From assembly GCF_018687715.1 (NCBI RefSeq), contig NC_056752.1, positions 3,658,001-3,722,000 on the forward strand: 64,000 nt of DNA, given 5' to 3'. This document shows positions 1 to 11,462 of the stretch, piece after piece. Both the position numbers and the translations under genes were made by a program. Under the pieces are notes generated by a model. That model saw nothing but the letters and a program-made list of their open reading frames with translations. It did no database searches and was not told where the DNA came from. Numbering within the stretch: position 1 is the first letter of the stretch; the number at the start of each line of letters is the position of its first letter. This DNA is from Carya illinoinensis (taxonomy: Eukaryota; Streptophyta; Magnoliopsida; Fagales; Juglandaceae).

Positions 1-190
1 GTGCACATTTGAATGGAGTCTAAATGTTGAGATAAGATGAAATGAAATAGTCTGTGAAACCAAACAGGGCCTAAAGTTCCTCAGTCTTTGCACAATCGAA
101 TATAATTTCCACGACCATCCAATGAAAAGAAGATTAGTCAAATTATACCAAAAAAAAAAAACAAAAAGAAAAAAAAAAAAAACAGCATAC
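1..190. other. Intron 3 of NRG1-like gene A (partial), with miniature-element end
   Basis: On the minus strand this follows the exon 3 donor of gene A, so it is the start of intron 3, cut by the window edge. In B and C this intron is 454 and 381 bp long, so exons 4 and 5 of gene A should lie left of position 1. Bases 27-75 carry a GATGAAAT-rich stretch ending in a run that reads gtgaaaccaaacagggcc. It resembles the end of a small AT-rich element also hinted at near 3,690 and 4,900. A poly-A stretch occupies about 150-182. No coding sequence is visible. Confidence 0.5.
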
Positions 191-2212
191 CTTGTGGCCA
201 CTAGACTAACTAGATTCAGGTTGTTGATTTCATGTAGGTTGGCAATTGCATGAATGCCATCTACAACTGGTTCATATAGTTCGGACCACATATCAATGAG
301 GGTAGCAACAGGGATCCTTTGGTCCTCAGGAAACGAACCCAAGTCCATGAAACACTCCCCCAGGATCATCTCTGGACCTTTGAAATCTAGACTGCTTTGA
401 AGATTCTCAAGCAGTTCACTTTCAATATCAGTATCAAGGATAGAACAACCATCTGACCATTTTGCCACTCTAACGAGCCAGGCCACGGCAGGCTTCCCAC
501 AGAGTGATTTTCCAACCACTTTAAGGGCCAGTGGAAACCCCCCACAGCCTTTCACTATCTGCAATTCAAGGATCAGTTATTGACTAAAGGTTGAAGGGGT
601 TAACATTGGTCAACGTTCATTTATCTAAACCATGTTAATCATCATGAAATATGAAAAGATGGTTGTATGTCTAGTTTTTCTTTATATACTTTTGTTAACA
701 ATTGGTGTATCAAAAATAAAACAAACAAGCGCAAGAGTGCAAACATGATTTTGGTAGGTAGGTAGGTAGGGTACCTTTTATTAAGAGTGCAAACAGCAAT
801 TGTTATTAAGGTTTGTTTTGAAGATATCAATTGTTAACAAAACTTAAAACAAACATGATTTTATTAAGAGTGCAAACATCACTGAATAAACCTATCATGG
901 ATTTCTTCACTCATAAGCATACCACCCCAAAAATGCACAATTGCTAATAATATATTGGCACGGTACCTTTTTAACCATTTCTCCATCTGGAATGTAAGAG
1001 GAGCTCCCATCTTGCAGGCCTGCTGAATGACAAAAGAGTTTCATTGCATCATCATCATTTAATGGTTTTAACTTATATGTGTTGCTAAATCTTGGAAAGA
1101 CAGTTCTTGAAGTCACTAGAATCTTGTAATTAGGCAAACGAAACACAAATTTCTCTAGAAGGGATTCCGATCCAGGCCAGACATCATCCAGGATCAGCAA
1201 TATAGGTTTGTTTTGCCTAACTAGCATTTGCTCCAGCTGGTCGATTGCATCCTCATCACTTTGAAACGGAGGCGACAGATCATCCTTGCTGAGTAGTTTT
1301 TGTATAATGACCTTCAGGTTTGGAGTTTTTGAGACGGGGACAAAGAAAATTTCAAATTTGCCTATTCAAATTTCAAATAAAATGTAATCAGAAAACTATC
1401 GCCGAAAACAAGTTTCGACAGAGATTTGTTTCTATCAACGCTTCAAATACTGTTGCAGAAATTTGAATCCTAAAAGTGATAATTCATTTCCATTCAAGTT
1501 TAAAAGCGAAACATACTATAAAAGATCCACAAGCTAGTCTTAAAAGCTACTCAAAAAGAAAATGAGATGAATAACCTTTAATGTCGTCATCGTGACCAAG
1601 CATTTTCACCAAAGTGGTCTTCCCGCATCCTCCGGGAGCAGTCAAGACAAGCAGTGACACCTCCTCCGCAAGCAGCTGCATTTTCAGCTCCTTCAAAGGC
1701 ACATCCAACCCAATTACAAAATCCCGCAATCGAGGAACCACGCACGACGCAACACTATTCAGCCGGGTCAAACTCAGTCGCTGACTAATATCCTCTGGAC
1801 CCCTCACAGACTCCAACACATCCAACACATTCATCGCATTCCAAGCCGGCAGCTCAACTTGAAAGAACCCGCTGAGGTCCTTTTCCAACTGAACAAGTTT
1901 TTTCGCATAATGGAACCGCACGAGGTATTTCCACCATGGGAGCTGCGAGTACTTCCTAACGCGCTTCTCGGCCTTCTCCATTCTTTTGATCAAGCGATTT
2001 GTTCGCTCTTCTGAGAGATCCCGTTCCCTGTTTGACAATACCATCTTCTCAACCAGAGGGCGCATTTGATCTAGCGTGCCTTTGAGATGTAAGAGAATGG
2101 ATTCGTACATGCGGGTTTTGTTTATCACATCCGTAATTGCTTCATACAAAATTGAAAATACCCTTTCAAATGCTGCACCCAGAGCGGCGTTTGCAACAGC
2201 TACGGATGCCAT
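191..2212 (-). CDS. NRG1: NRG1-like RPW8-NLR helper, gene A (3' part outside window)
   Basis: Helper NLR of the NRG1 clade, expected to act at the plasma membrane with EDS1-SAG101 downstream of TIR-type receptors. Exons read from splice signals: exon 1 1576-2212, exon 2 967-1361, exon 3 191-558; introns begin GT, end AG and keep the frame (phase 1, then 0). Exon 1 starts MASVAVANAALGAAF, the usual RPW8 start, and ends with the P-loop GGCGKTT. An upstream in-frame ATG adds a tail absent from sister copies and was not used. Exon 2 has LLILDDVW (kinase-2) and YKILVTSR (RNBS-B). Exon 3 has GCGGFPLAL (GLPL) and CFMDLGSFPEDQR (RNBS-D). Exon 4 with the MHD-equivalent and the LRR exon lie beyond the left edge, so intactness is unknown. 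It is the most divergent copy in the window, with a short intron 1 of 214 bp. Confidence 0.85.
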
Positions 2213-3967
2213 AGCTTGGCTGCGCAACAAAACCCAACACTCCAAATCGGGAAGAAATCGAAGAACCAAAAGGATTTTGTACACAAACACTCGGACACCC
2301 AAGAAAAATAAAGACGCACACTGCTCTGTTAAAGTATTAAGCTCAAAAGCTGTAACCAAATATTTTTTATCAATCTCCTTAAATTTCCTCCCAGCTTCTT
2401 TGTTCTGATGAGGAAACAAAGCAGAAACTCAAAAGTAAAGCCATTTGAGATAAATAAAGAAGAACGTGGGTCAGTTCGTGGAAAAGAATTGGAAGGGAAT
2501 AAAAGGCAAAAGAAATCGATTATTATTACTATTTTGGAATAGAGAAAGCATGTAAATTTCATCCCATGAACCTCGAAGTTTCCGAGTTGGAGCGCATTGA
2601 CTTTGGTCGTCCAGGGCACGACTTGGAAGCGAAAGCAACTAATCGTGGAACCCTGTGGTTAGAGGACCTAGATGTTATGAGGAGAACCGGTACCTATATG
2701 GTAAAATATAATTTAATTTGAAAATAAATAGTAGTATTATATGTATTTATAATTTGAAAAATAAGATTTATTTTATTAATTTTTTTAAAAAAAATTAAAA
2801 TTAAAATCTCTTAATATTTAATACATCAATAACCAATACATTAATATATATATTATTATCTAAGTAAAAATTATAAATATAAATAAGATTTTTCTTGAAA
2901 GTTATATAGCATCGACTCCTTTTGTATTCCTCCAATAAATACGTAATTTGTGGCATTTATATCCACTAAATGCAAAGAATTTTCTGTCCAACAATATTAA
3001 AATTTAGATTACTCGTCGGAAAAGGAAACAAAATCAGAGGATGGGAAACTCTTCTCTTTGTTTTTTTCCTGGCAAATCCGAATTTTATGCAGCAAAAGTA
3101 TGAACATACAGAATTTTAAACACGGATCAATTTATTATAGAGAAATGATATTTATCGTCCCTATACCACGTACTAATATGCGATTTGTTATCTTCATCAT
3201 TCTATTTAAATATATATTTATATATCAATATGTGTATTTAAATAAAAATATAAAAATAATAAATTATATATTGATGTACAGAATAGAGGATGATTAATTT
3301 TTCTTTTATCAAAAGGCAATTCATTAACCCCATGGGAGATTTCTTGTACTTGTGGGAGCGCCAACAAAAACTTTACAACATGGAAATTGCTAGTTTCACA
3401 GAGGATTCCTCTGCCGAAAGTTTTTTTTTTTTTTTTTTTTTTAACTTAATCATTAAGTAAATATTTTTAAATGAATAGGTGTTTTTATTTAGATAATAAA
3501 AGTGTTTCATTTTATCTCATTTTATGTTATTATTATAAATTTTTACATAAAATATAATAAATAATTTAGTTTTTTTAAAATTTTAAAATAATAATAATAT
3601 TAAAAAAATATTTTAATAATATTTTTTTTAATTTTTTAATTTTTATCTAACTCATCTCAACCATCTTAACTCATTATCAAACTGGATCTAACCTATCAAG
3701 TATTAATATTGATCAGTCGGGAGAAGTGACAATAAACCTTATCAGCAAGATATGATTGCTTTCATCCATATGATACTTTCAATTATCATTGGATATTTTA
3801 TAAATTAAAAAAAAAAAATTAATTCAAAAGTTGACAGCAATGCTACCCCATCAGAGTATTTTTTAAGTCTCTGACAATAACAGAACGAAAAAAAGTAAAG
3901 GTTAAAAAAAGAAACAAATTAGAGGATAGCAGATTAAGGAAACAGGGGAAAGATGAGAGATAGGACA
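2213..3967. other. Gene A 5' flank and intergenic AT-rich DNA
   Basis: About 2,420-2,650 is a diverged match to the 5' flank of gene B (9,620-10,090): both carry a gcattgactt...tcg block followed by a cgacttgga/cgacttaga block. 3,015-3,400 is closely repeated at 28,200-28,550. About 3,450-3,690 looks like a miniature AT-rich element bounded by ctcat/gatga motifs, with no target duplication established. 3,421-3,442 is a T run. From about 3,777 the sequence matches the block at 33,080 onward. No gene is supported; short open frames here have no recognisable domain. Confidence 0.6.
3015..3400. repeat. Segmental duplicate of 28,200-28,550
   Basis: Both stretches run from ggaaacagaatcagaggatg-type sequence through a gggaaactc block, tttatgcagcaaaa, a diverged AT-rich middle and a final gagattcttgtacttgtg-like block (gagttcttgtacttgtg in the other). 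They lie in the same orientation. The match ends near 3,400 and 28,550, where other sequence begins in each copy. It marks one edge of the duplication that produced the gene D block. Confidence 0.75.
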
Positions 3968-4266
3968 TAGGGGTAAGCAATTTTTTTTTAATCTAAAATC
4001 AAAACTGCACCAATAATTTGAAATTATGTAAATCTTGACTGAAACCAGCTGGTAAGGTGAAGGGGGAGGAAACCGTCGTCATCAGTCTCAGCATAACTTC
4101 TGTCAGTTTGTCGGCGTCTTTGGTGATTGCATGCACCGTGAGAGAGAGAGAGAGAGTGATGATGCAGCGGTGACTCGGTGAGATTTGAGAGAGAGATTAC
4201 GCCGCGAGGTGAGATTTAAGAGAGAGAGAAAGATGGCGACAGAGGTGGCCCAACGTGGCTACGTGC

Positions 4267-4332
<66 letters not shown>

Positions 4333-4731
4333 CGGCAAAAACTTGACAGTGGACAACTTAAAGTGAAGAAAGAAATGAGGAGAAAAAAGAGGAGTGTGCA
4401 CTGTGCAAACCCTAGAGTCAAAACTGCACCGTTCCTTTTTTATTTTTTTCAAATACTAAGTCTTAAAACGACACGATTTCACTTATCACTTAAACTTAAG
4501 TGAAACGGCATCATTTCATATATGTATAATTTTTTAAAAAAAAATACAGTTAAACCATTGGTCAATTAGCGGTCTGGCCCAGGCTCAAACTAGGACCAAA
4601 CCGCTAGAAATCGGTTTTAAATAAATTCCACCATGCACTGACTGGTTCTACGCCGGTTCCGATAGATTCCGATCTCAGATGGCTGGTCTGAGTTCGTCTC
4701 GGTCTATTTTTCAGTTTTTTGTACAGCCCTA
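3968..4731. mobile_element. Non-autonomous hAT-like element with GA microsatellite
   Basis: Starts taggggta and ends cagcccta, short imperfect terminal inverted repeats. It is flanked by ataggaca (3960-3967) and ataggatg (4732-4739), a decayed 8-bp target duplication. The copy at 33269-33933 keeps the duplication perfect, which confirms the borders. The interior holds a (GA)n tract at about 4270-4327 and diverged gctg/cgg-rich ends typical of hAT miniature elements. It encodes no transposase; frames across the GA tract are artefacts. Confidence 0.8.
4270..4327. repeat. (GA)n microsatellite
   Basis: Uninterrupted GA dinucleotide repeat of about 58 bp inside the hAT-like element at 3968-4731. 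The homologous place in the 33.3-33.9 kb copy holds shorter, interrupted GA tracts. Confidence 0.95.
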
Positions 4732-5424
4732 ATAGGATGGCAGACAAAATAAAAGCTCGCTGCCTAAGTATCAAATGAGATAAAAATTAAATAAAATATT
4801 ATTAAAATATAATTTTTATTTTAAAATTTAAAAAAATTAAAATTTATTATATTTTATGTGTAAGTTTGAAAAGATTAGAATAATTAATTAAGATGAGATG
4901 AAATGGTTAATGAAAACAAATCAAGCTTTGAACTCCCGAGCTGGGCTATCATTAGTCTATTTTCAAAATTTATTGAGAACCGGAAGACAATCATTTGTCA
5001 TATAACTTTCAATAATCATTTCACAAAATATGAAAATAGAAAAGATCATGCAGGGCTGTCAGGGCTGATTAGAACTATGTACCAACGTGAACGAGTCTGT
5101 GAGACATGCCGGCAGTAGGGTAAAAGGCTTCTAATCCTTGGAGCTCATTTTGGGCCGACCTGTTCTCATACCATGAAAGCTTTTCTGAATAACATGATCT
5201 CTTCTTTGACAGCATACCACAAAATCTCCCACATCCTTTTCACTAGAAGCATTCCTATATAATGCAATTCCTCAAATATACCTTCTTTCTTCTGGTTGTA
5301 CAAACTCACTTTGTTTCATGCTCTTTTCAGAAGAAACAAAAAAAGACAAAGGAAAGACGGGAGGGAAAAGAACAGAACGTTGCACTTAATTATAACGACA
5401 ACATTATCCAAGAATTGGAAATTC

Positions 5425-8400
5425 TCAGAAGTAACGATTGGGAAGCCAATTCAAACTTATATCTTTAGTTGCCACCACAACCTTTAGATTGGTGAGGAAG
5501 TCCTTGATAGGCTCCCATAACCTGGCCCTCTCTTCATCACATATAACAAGCTTCAACTGCTTAAGCTCCATGATTGATTCTGGCAACTGTCCACTCAATC
5601 TCAAGCATCCTTTCATGTGGAGCTCTTCTAAATTACTCAGTTCACCAATGTGTTTCGGCAACTTGCTAATGCTCAGGCAGTCGGATATGTCAAGAATGCG
5701 TAAGTTCTGGAGGCTTCTAATTGACTCTGGCAACTCTGACAAATCAGTGCAGGACCTAAGCCTTAGCATTTCTAAATTCACCAACATTCCAATTGCTTCG
5801 GGTAGTGCGGAAAGCTTATGACAATTGGTAATACTGAGTTTCTTCAGGTGGGCAATATCACACAGCCCTTCAGGCAATTCCACTAGGTCTTTGCAATAGT
5901 CAATGTTTATGTCTGTAAGATTTGGCAATGCATCTGAAACCTGGACGGTAAAATTCCTAAAAGCCTGGCCGATACTACACATAAACAGGGATATCTTCTT
6001 CAAACTACTCATTTGCATTGGGATCTTGCACAGGAAAGGAATTGAAAGCCTCTCTAATCTGATTCTCTTCAGATAGGGTAGAGACCCAAGTATCTGAAAA
6101 TTACTTACTTCAGCAGGAAGGAAACCATAATTTGTGACTATTAACACCTTTAGTTTATCCATTTTCTCCACAAACTTGGGTAATTGGTAATTCTTTGTTT
6201 GAAAGTTCAGAACTAGAACCTCAACTTCAGGTGGCTGAATATTACACCAACTTGATGAGAACATTGCATCTGCAAATAATATCCTACATGTTATGACTGG
6301 GTGCCAAATATTATATAGGTCACAACTTGTGTGTGTGGGTGTTTGAGAGCGAGAAAAATGTACAAACCAGTTGAGATAGACAATAAATTAGCACTGAGAG
6401 ATTGCTGCTTCTGGTCCATCCACCACTTGGGAAGATTGTTTTCACCAATATTAATAAACAGTCTTTTCCTTTGTTCTATTGGCCCCTGGCTGCTTTGATG
6501 GATAGCAAGCTCTCTAAGAAGATCATGCTGTGTGACATAGTCTTCACTGTAGTAGTTAGCAAAATCACTTGCATCTTTCCTGTTAAAAGAGCAAAAATTA
6601 GACGCTTTAAAGATATTCAAGATCTCCAGTCTTCACATATGCGTATCAATGAAATGAACACTAAATAACATAGGAAAGACAAGTCAATGATAAGAATAAT
6701 TTTTTATGACAATAGAACTCCAGCATCTATGAGACGAACTGCATACCAGAATGATTTTTTAACTGGTATAACTTCGCTTTCTTTCTAGTTCTTAATAGTA
6801 ATTGGACTTCCTCGTGTAGATCCCTCGGCTAGTATGAAAAATATTTACTTCGGCCATCAACATTTCAAATAAGATACAATATAACAGCAAATGAAATTTA
6901 AAGTTTATCATGTTGAGACATTCAATGTTTTGGCCATATATACACAGTCACAGCATATAAGAACTAGGCACTACTGGTGAATATAAATCAGCCTACAAGA
7001 AAATCAAATGATACAAACAACAACCCAGCATACCTTTTGACAAATAGACTAGCCAGATTCCTAGCACTGATTTCATATAGGTTGGCAATGGCATGGATAC
7101 CATCTTCATCTAGTTCGTATAACTCTATCCACATATCAATGAGAGTAGTAACATGGATCCTTTGGCCTTCAGGAAATGAACCTAGGTCCATGAAACACTT
7201 CTTGATGATGAGCTCATCATCTAAGAAATCTAGGCTCTTTCCGAGACAATTAAGCAGATCACTATTAGAACCAAGAATAGAATGATCAGTAGACCATTTC
7301 ACCGCTTTACTGCGCCAGACCTCGACAGGCTGTCCACAGAGTGACCTGCCAATCACTTTAATGGCCAGAGGGAACCCCCCACAGAATTTCAATATCTGCA
7401 ATCCAAGACCATCTAAATATAATAAGTTATTTTTTTTAGATTGCATGGGTAATTTTTCCCACAATTCTAGCTATCTATCCACAACAATTGTTTGTAAATA
7501 TGACGTGGTTTGTATGTCTACTTTTTCTTTATTCAATCAAATTTTGGGGACAGCTGGCCTAACAAAAGCAACGCGTAAATGCATGCAAACATGATTTTGA
7601 CATAGTATCATATATTCCCTCGGTTATTAAAATGTGTTACCTGAAAGGGTAAAATTAAAAATTAAATTTACTGCATTTCCTACGTTTATATCAGAGACGT
7701 ACAAAGTACCTTGTTAATATCTTTATCTGGGATTGAAGAGTTCCTATCTTGCAAGTTTGCTGAGTGATGAAAAAGAGTCCTTGCATCTTTATCATTTAAT
7801 GGTTTCATGTTATATGTGAAGCTAAAACCAGGAAATGCAGTTCTTGAAGTCACAAGAATCTTGTAATTTGGCAAACAAAACTCAAACTTCTCAATATGGG
7901 ACTCGGACCAGACATCATCCAGTATTAACAGTTTAGGATCTTCAATTTGTTTCAGAAGTTGCTCAAGCTGGTTGATTGCATCCTCATCACTTTGAAACTC
8001 AACCTTCTGCTCGCCCCAATGAGAAAATAGCCTCTGTATAATGACCTTCAGGTTTGGAGTTTTTGAAACGGGGACAAAGAAAATATTGTCCTTATATGTG
8101 CCTATCCAAATACAATATAGTCAGAAATCTCCCACTAAAAACATATTTCAGCTCTTTCAACATTTGCAAACAAATATATATATATATATATTTTATGACG
8201 GGGAACCACTCCACGTTAGGACTCATCCATAGAACCTATACCCCCGGGGAGACTAGACAGCAACGCACTACTATGGCATCCAATCCCAAGGAGAATCGAA
8301 CCTGTAACATGGGGCTTATGCACACAAGTTCGCCCTTAAATCACAATTTCAACATTTGCAAACAAATATATACAAATCCCAAAGTCTTGTCGAGCGGAAT

Positions 8401-9587
8401 TCCCAAACCCAATCCCAGCATAGAGTAAGAAATGAACAAAAGCAATTTTATGAGACAATAAACCAATTATGAAGATATGACGATTGCCTTTTTTCCCCAT
8501 TTCCTATTGGTACTCTTCCAAGGCAGTAATTCCAAAGTACAATATATTGCCAAAAAACTACAAAGATTGCTGTAGAAGTAAAACAAAAGAATGAGCCTAG
8601 ATTAGCAAGGGCCTGCCAACCAGAAAATGTTTTACCTAATGATACAGATTTAGTTCTGACTGTTCACATACACGATACACTTGGAGAAAATGTAGTCATC
8701 ATGCGTGAGTGCAAACATTCATTTCTACCAAGCATGCACGTGTGTGCAGAAAGGTTAGTGCAATACTATCATTCCATTTAAAGATTTCCCAAGGTGATTA
8801 CTTCCTTAAACATATCAAGTACTCGGATGTAATTTTGTTTTGGTAAAACCCAACGGTACACTCTTTAGTATAAAAGGATCCAAAAATTAGTTTAGAGACT
8901 ATGCATATAATATTTGCCCTTGGCAAAAATGGCACCAAAAAGATTTTGAGATAAAGTACCCTTAATTTCCTCATCCTGACAAAGCATTTTCACCAACGTG
9001 GTCTTCCCGCATCCTCCAGCAGCAGTCAATACAAGCACCGGCACCTCCTTCTTCAGCAGCTGCACCTTCAACTCCTTTATAGACACATCCAACCCAACAA
9101 TATAATCTGGGGGCAGAGGCACCGCGCAACTCAACCGAGAATTCTTAACGGACAAATTCATGTGCTTACGAATATCGTTCACCCCCACCAAAGTCTCCAA
9201 CACATTCCTCGCAGTCAATGCTTGCAAATCAAACTGAAAGAAGCTGGAAATTTCCTCGTCCAACTCCAAGAGTTTGCCTGCGTAATGGGGTTTCATGCAG
9301 TAGTTCCACCACTGAATTTTCAAGCACTTTCTAACTAGCTTCTCACCCTTTTTCATTTGATCAATCAATTTCTTCGTTTCCTCTTCACGGTGTTCCAGTT
9401 CTCTGTTTAACCGTATTATATCTTGGAATATTGGAGTCAAAGAATCTAGCGTCAATTGGAGTCTTTTCAGAGTGGGTTCGAACAGACGGGCTTTGTTTGC
9501 CACATCCTCGACTGTTTCAAACAACACTGAAAATGCCTCTCCAACTACTTCTCCTAAAGCAGCCTCTCCGATTAATGCTCCTGCCAT
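5425..9587 (-). CDS. NRG1: NRG1-like RPW8-NLR helper, gene B (intact, 812 aa)
   Basis: Complete five-exon helper NLR: exons 8960-9587, 7710-8101, 7034-7395, 6368-6579 and 5425-6269. All introns are GT-AG; the coding length is 2,439 nt (812 codons plus TGA), normal for NRG1. Domains: RPW8-like coiled bundle about 1-150; P-loop AAGGCGKTT about 189-197, where sisters read APGGCGKTT; kinase-2 LLILDDVW; RNBS-B YKILVTSRT; GLPL FCGGFPLAI; RNBS-D CFMDLGSFPEGQR; QHD at about 478-480 (TQHDLLRELAI) in place of MHD, the NRG1-clade form; then LRRs of the type LxxLxIxxCxxLxxLP to the end. Family role: EDS1-SAG101-dependent cell-death helper forming a calcium-permeable oligomer. Intron 1 carries a SINE (8181-8347). 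The 3' half is nearly identical to gene D's. Start chosen at the MAGALIGEAALG methionine aligned with sisters. Confidence 0.92.
8156..8372 (-). mobile_element. 5'-truncated tRNA-derived SINE in gene B intron 1
   Basis: The insert, 8181-8347, is flanked by an exact 25-bp direct repeat (8156-8180 and 8348-8372), the mark of L1-type target-primed insertion. On the minus strand the insert contains GGTTCGATTCTCC, a good Pol III B box, about 55 bp from its start, but no convincing A box, so the 5' end is truncated. It ends in an AT-rich tail next to the repeat. It is about 167 bp long and absent from the matching introns of C, D and E, so it inserted after the B lineage separated. It does not disturb the splice sites. 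Confidence 0.8.
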
Positions 9588-10194
9588 AACTTTGCTTCGC
9601 CAACTAACCCAAAAGTGGAAACAATTTACGTTTCAGTTTCTTCTCATTTTCATTTCTCTTTACACTGAAAGCAAGCAAAGCAGAAATTTCAAACAAAATA
9701 ATCCCAGAGGACAAAGAATATTTCAATCTTCTTAATCTAAAAGAATTGGATGGAAATAAAAGATTTTGTGGTCGATATCTTTGGAAACTAAGCAAACAAA
9801 AAGACACTACCTCTCAAAATCTTCCACCGGCCGGAACTTCCATGTCTCTCATTTTCGTTGTGGTGATAGAGGAAGCGGGGCGGAAAAATATAAAACAAAA
9901 GCAATCATAGAAAGGAAATATATAGATGCCTCTTCGCAGCAAAAGAAAAAAAAACAATTCTCTGTGATTGAGCGTGCCTGTAAATCTCAGGCTCTCAACC
10001 TCTACCTATCCAAGTTTGATTGCATTGACTTCGTCCTCTTGGTATTCGACTTAGAAACGAAGCAACGCATCTGTCTTTGTAAAATGCATAGGAATAATCT
10101 CCAAACTCTACCGTTGCATTTAAACCAAAGCCACGCACCGACCCAGATCACCCAACTCTACCGTTACATTTAACGCCCGTCAACTGTAGAAGAT
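9588..10194. repeat. Gene B 5' flank, repeated at 29.4 and 50.2 kb
   Basis: Probable 5' leader and promoter region of gene B. From about 9,746 it recurs at 50,184-50,590, and from about 9,850 at 29,449-29,720, all in the same orientation. Shared landmarks are the cattttcgttgtgg block, the AAAACAAAAGCAATCA stretch, an A-rich run and the cattgacttcgtcc block. The 50.2-kb copy reaches the same cgcccgtcaactgtagaag end as this one. No promoter element can be assigned with confidence. Confidence 0.75.
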
Positions 10195-10760
10195 TCAGCA
10201 TAATCTCGTAATTTACGATGAGTAATCATATCATCTTATAATTGTTTTTTAAAATTCTATTTTAAATAGAAGGTATTTATTTTTGTGAATCCTTTTTAAA
10301 AAAAATCGACTCTTATATAGAATTTAAAATGAAAATTTTAATATTTTTTATAAAATAACGCCACCATAGTGGTTGACAGTAAAATGGATTCAATATATTA
10401 TTCAATTTATGGAAATTATTTTTTATCACAAATGATTTTAATAAAAATAAATTAACGTGGTTGATGTAGATTGTAAATTTAATTTTATTATAAAGTAGGT
10501 TTATTATCTTATATAAAATTACGTCAATTTATAAATTTACTTTAATAAAATCTCTTTATAGTTGAAACACTTCTCTACTTATATTGTGTCGAACTGTTAA
10601 AAGCAAGATAAAGCCAAAATCATTTGCAACTCTTAATTCATGGATTATGGACACTTTCTTTTTTCTATCTTTTAATCATTGGTGATAATATTATTGAAAA
10701 ATGTGTGCATTTACAAAACCAACTTATTCTTCAAGACTGGCTTTGAAACAGGGTGCTCAC
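10195..10760. other. AT-rich B-C spacer
   Basis: Non-coding. About 10,240-10,600 holds a repeated AT-rich sequence (ataaaattac...tttataaaatctctttata) also present at 20,790-20,890 and 51,430-51,790. 10,585-10,760 is the conserved 3' flank of C-type genes, including gttatggacactttct-like sequence; it recurs at 20,880-21,008 and 52,460-52,620. Confidence 0.6.
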
Positions 10761-11403
10761 AGCATTCTCATTAGAATAGTCAAAACCAAACACTTGTTTT
10801 AGTTAATATGAGATGAATTTAATTTTGTTTATTTTATTCACATCAAATCCCCATGTTGGATTATTCATTTATTCATTATATAATAATAAACTAATATTAA
10901 TTTAGTTTTTTTTAATTTATTTAATTTTATCATATTTTACCATTCTTAATTAGTAATTATATTCTAATTAAATTATTGGTTAAAAATCATATTTTCAGTG
11001 GTCATTTAATGCTAATAACCATAAACGTCTAATTAAACACATCTAAAATTCTATATAAATATCCTAATTACAAATCAAATTTCTATATTTTCCATTCAAC
11101 TATATATTTTTGCCAAACTTTCTTCTAACCAACAATCGTATCTACAAAATTTTCCATCCAACCATATGCACCTACTACTAAACTACACGTACTGCATAAA
11201 TCTGCACTACTGAAAACAGTGCACATAAATCTCCAATTGACAAAACAATAAAATATAGATTTGATGTAGAAACAGTATCAATCAAATAGGACTTTTTATT
11301 TTGGATATACTGTAGCTAAAATTAACTCAATGCAGTCCATTTTTTGTCTCTAATAGCCATTTGAAGCATTTTATATATATATGGCTATTTTAATGAGAAT
11401 GCT
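10761..11403. mobile_element. 643-bp MITE in gene C 3' flank
   Basis: Ends are inverted repeats: agcattctcattagaatag at the left, and the right end reversed reads agcattctcattaaaatag. Gene E provides an empty site: at about 52,615-52,640 its flank runs straight from gggtgctcac into acacagcctagcagg without this insert. The interior is AT-rich and non-coding. Target duplication is unclear because the flanks gctcac and gcacac match imperfectly. The 3' end of this family is probably also seen truncated at 57,563-57,835. Confidence 0.8.
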
Positions 11404-11462
11404 GCACACGGCCTCGCCTAGCCTAGCAGGATTGGAACTCTGGCTTGCTCGGAAACCATTTT

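Larger units (their letters stand above)
3777..7540. repeat. Segmental duplicate of 33,080-36,722 (gene B 3' half)
   Basis: Read side by side, this block and 33,080-36,722 are near-identical through the shared hAT-like element, the 3' flank, exons 5, 4 and 3 and the start of intron 2. Intron 3 is 454 bp in both; intron 4 differs only by a 6-bp indel (98 versus 92 bp). The match stops inside intron 2 at about 7,540, where the other copy switches to gene C-like sequence. Confidence 0.85.

Noticed and set aside
2076..2408. Plus-strand frames opposite NLR exons (also 5438-5821, 15404-15694, 34672-35004, 56465-56857)
   Set aside because: Antisense shadows of well-supported exons, repeated wherever the exon is repeated, with no domain of their own.
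1547..2419. Longer start for gene A at an upstream in-frame ATG
   Set aside because: The extra residues have no match in sister copies; the RPW8 start MASVAVANAALG aligns with B, C and D.
4197..4503. Several frames across the GA tract on both strands
   Set aside because: Translations are Ser-Leu or Arg-Glu repeats of a microsatellite in a transposon; no gene signal.
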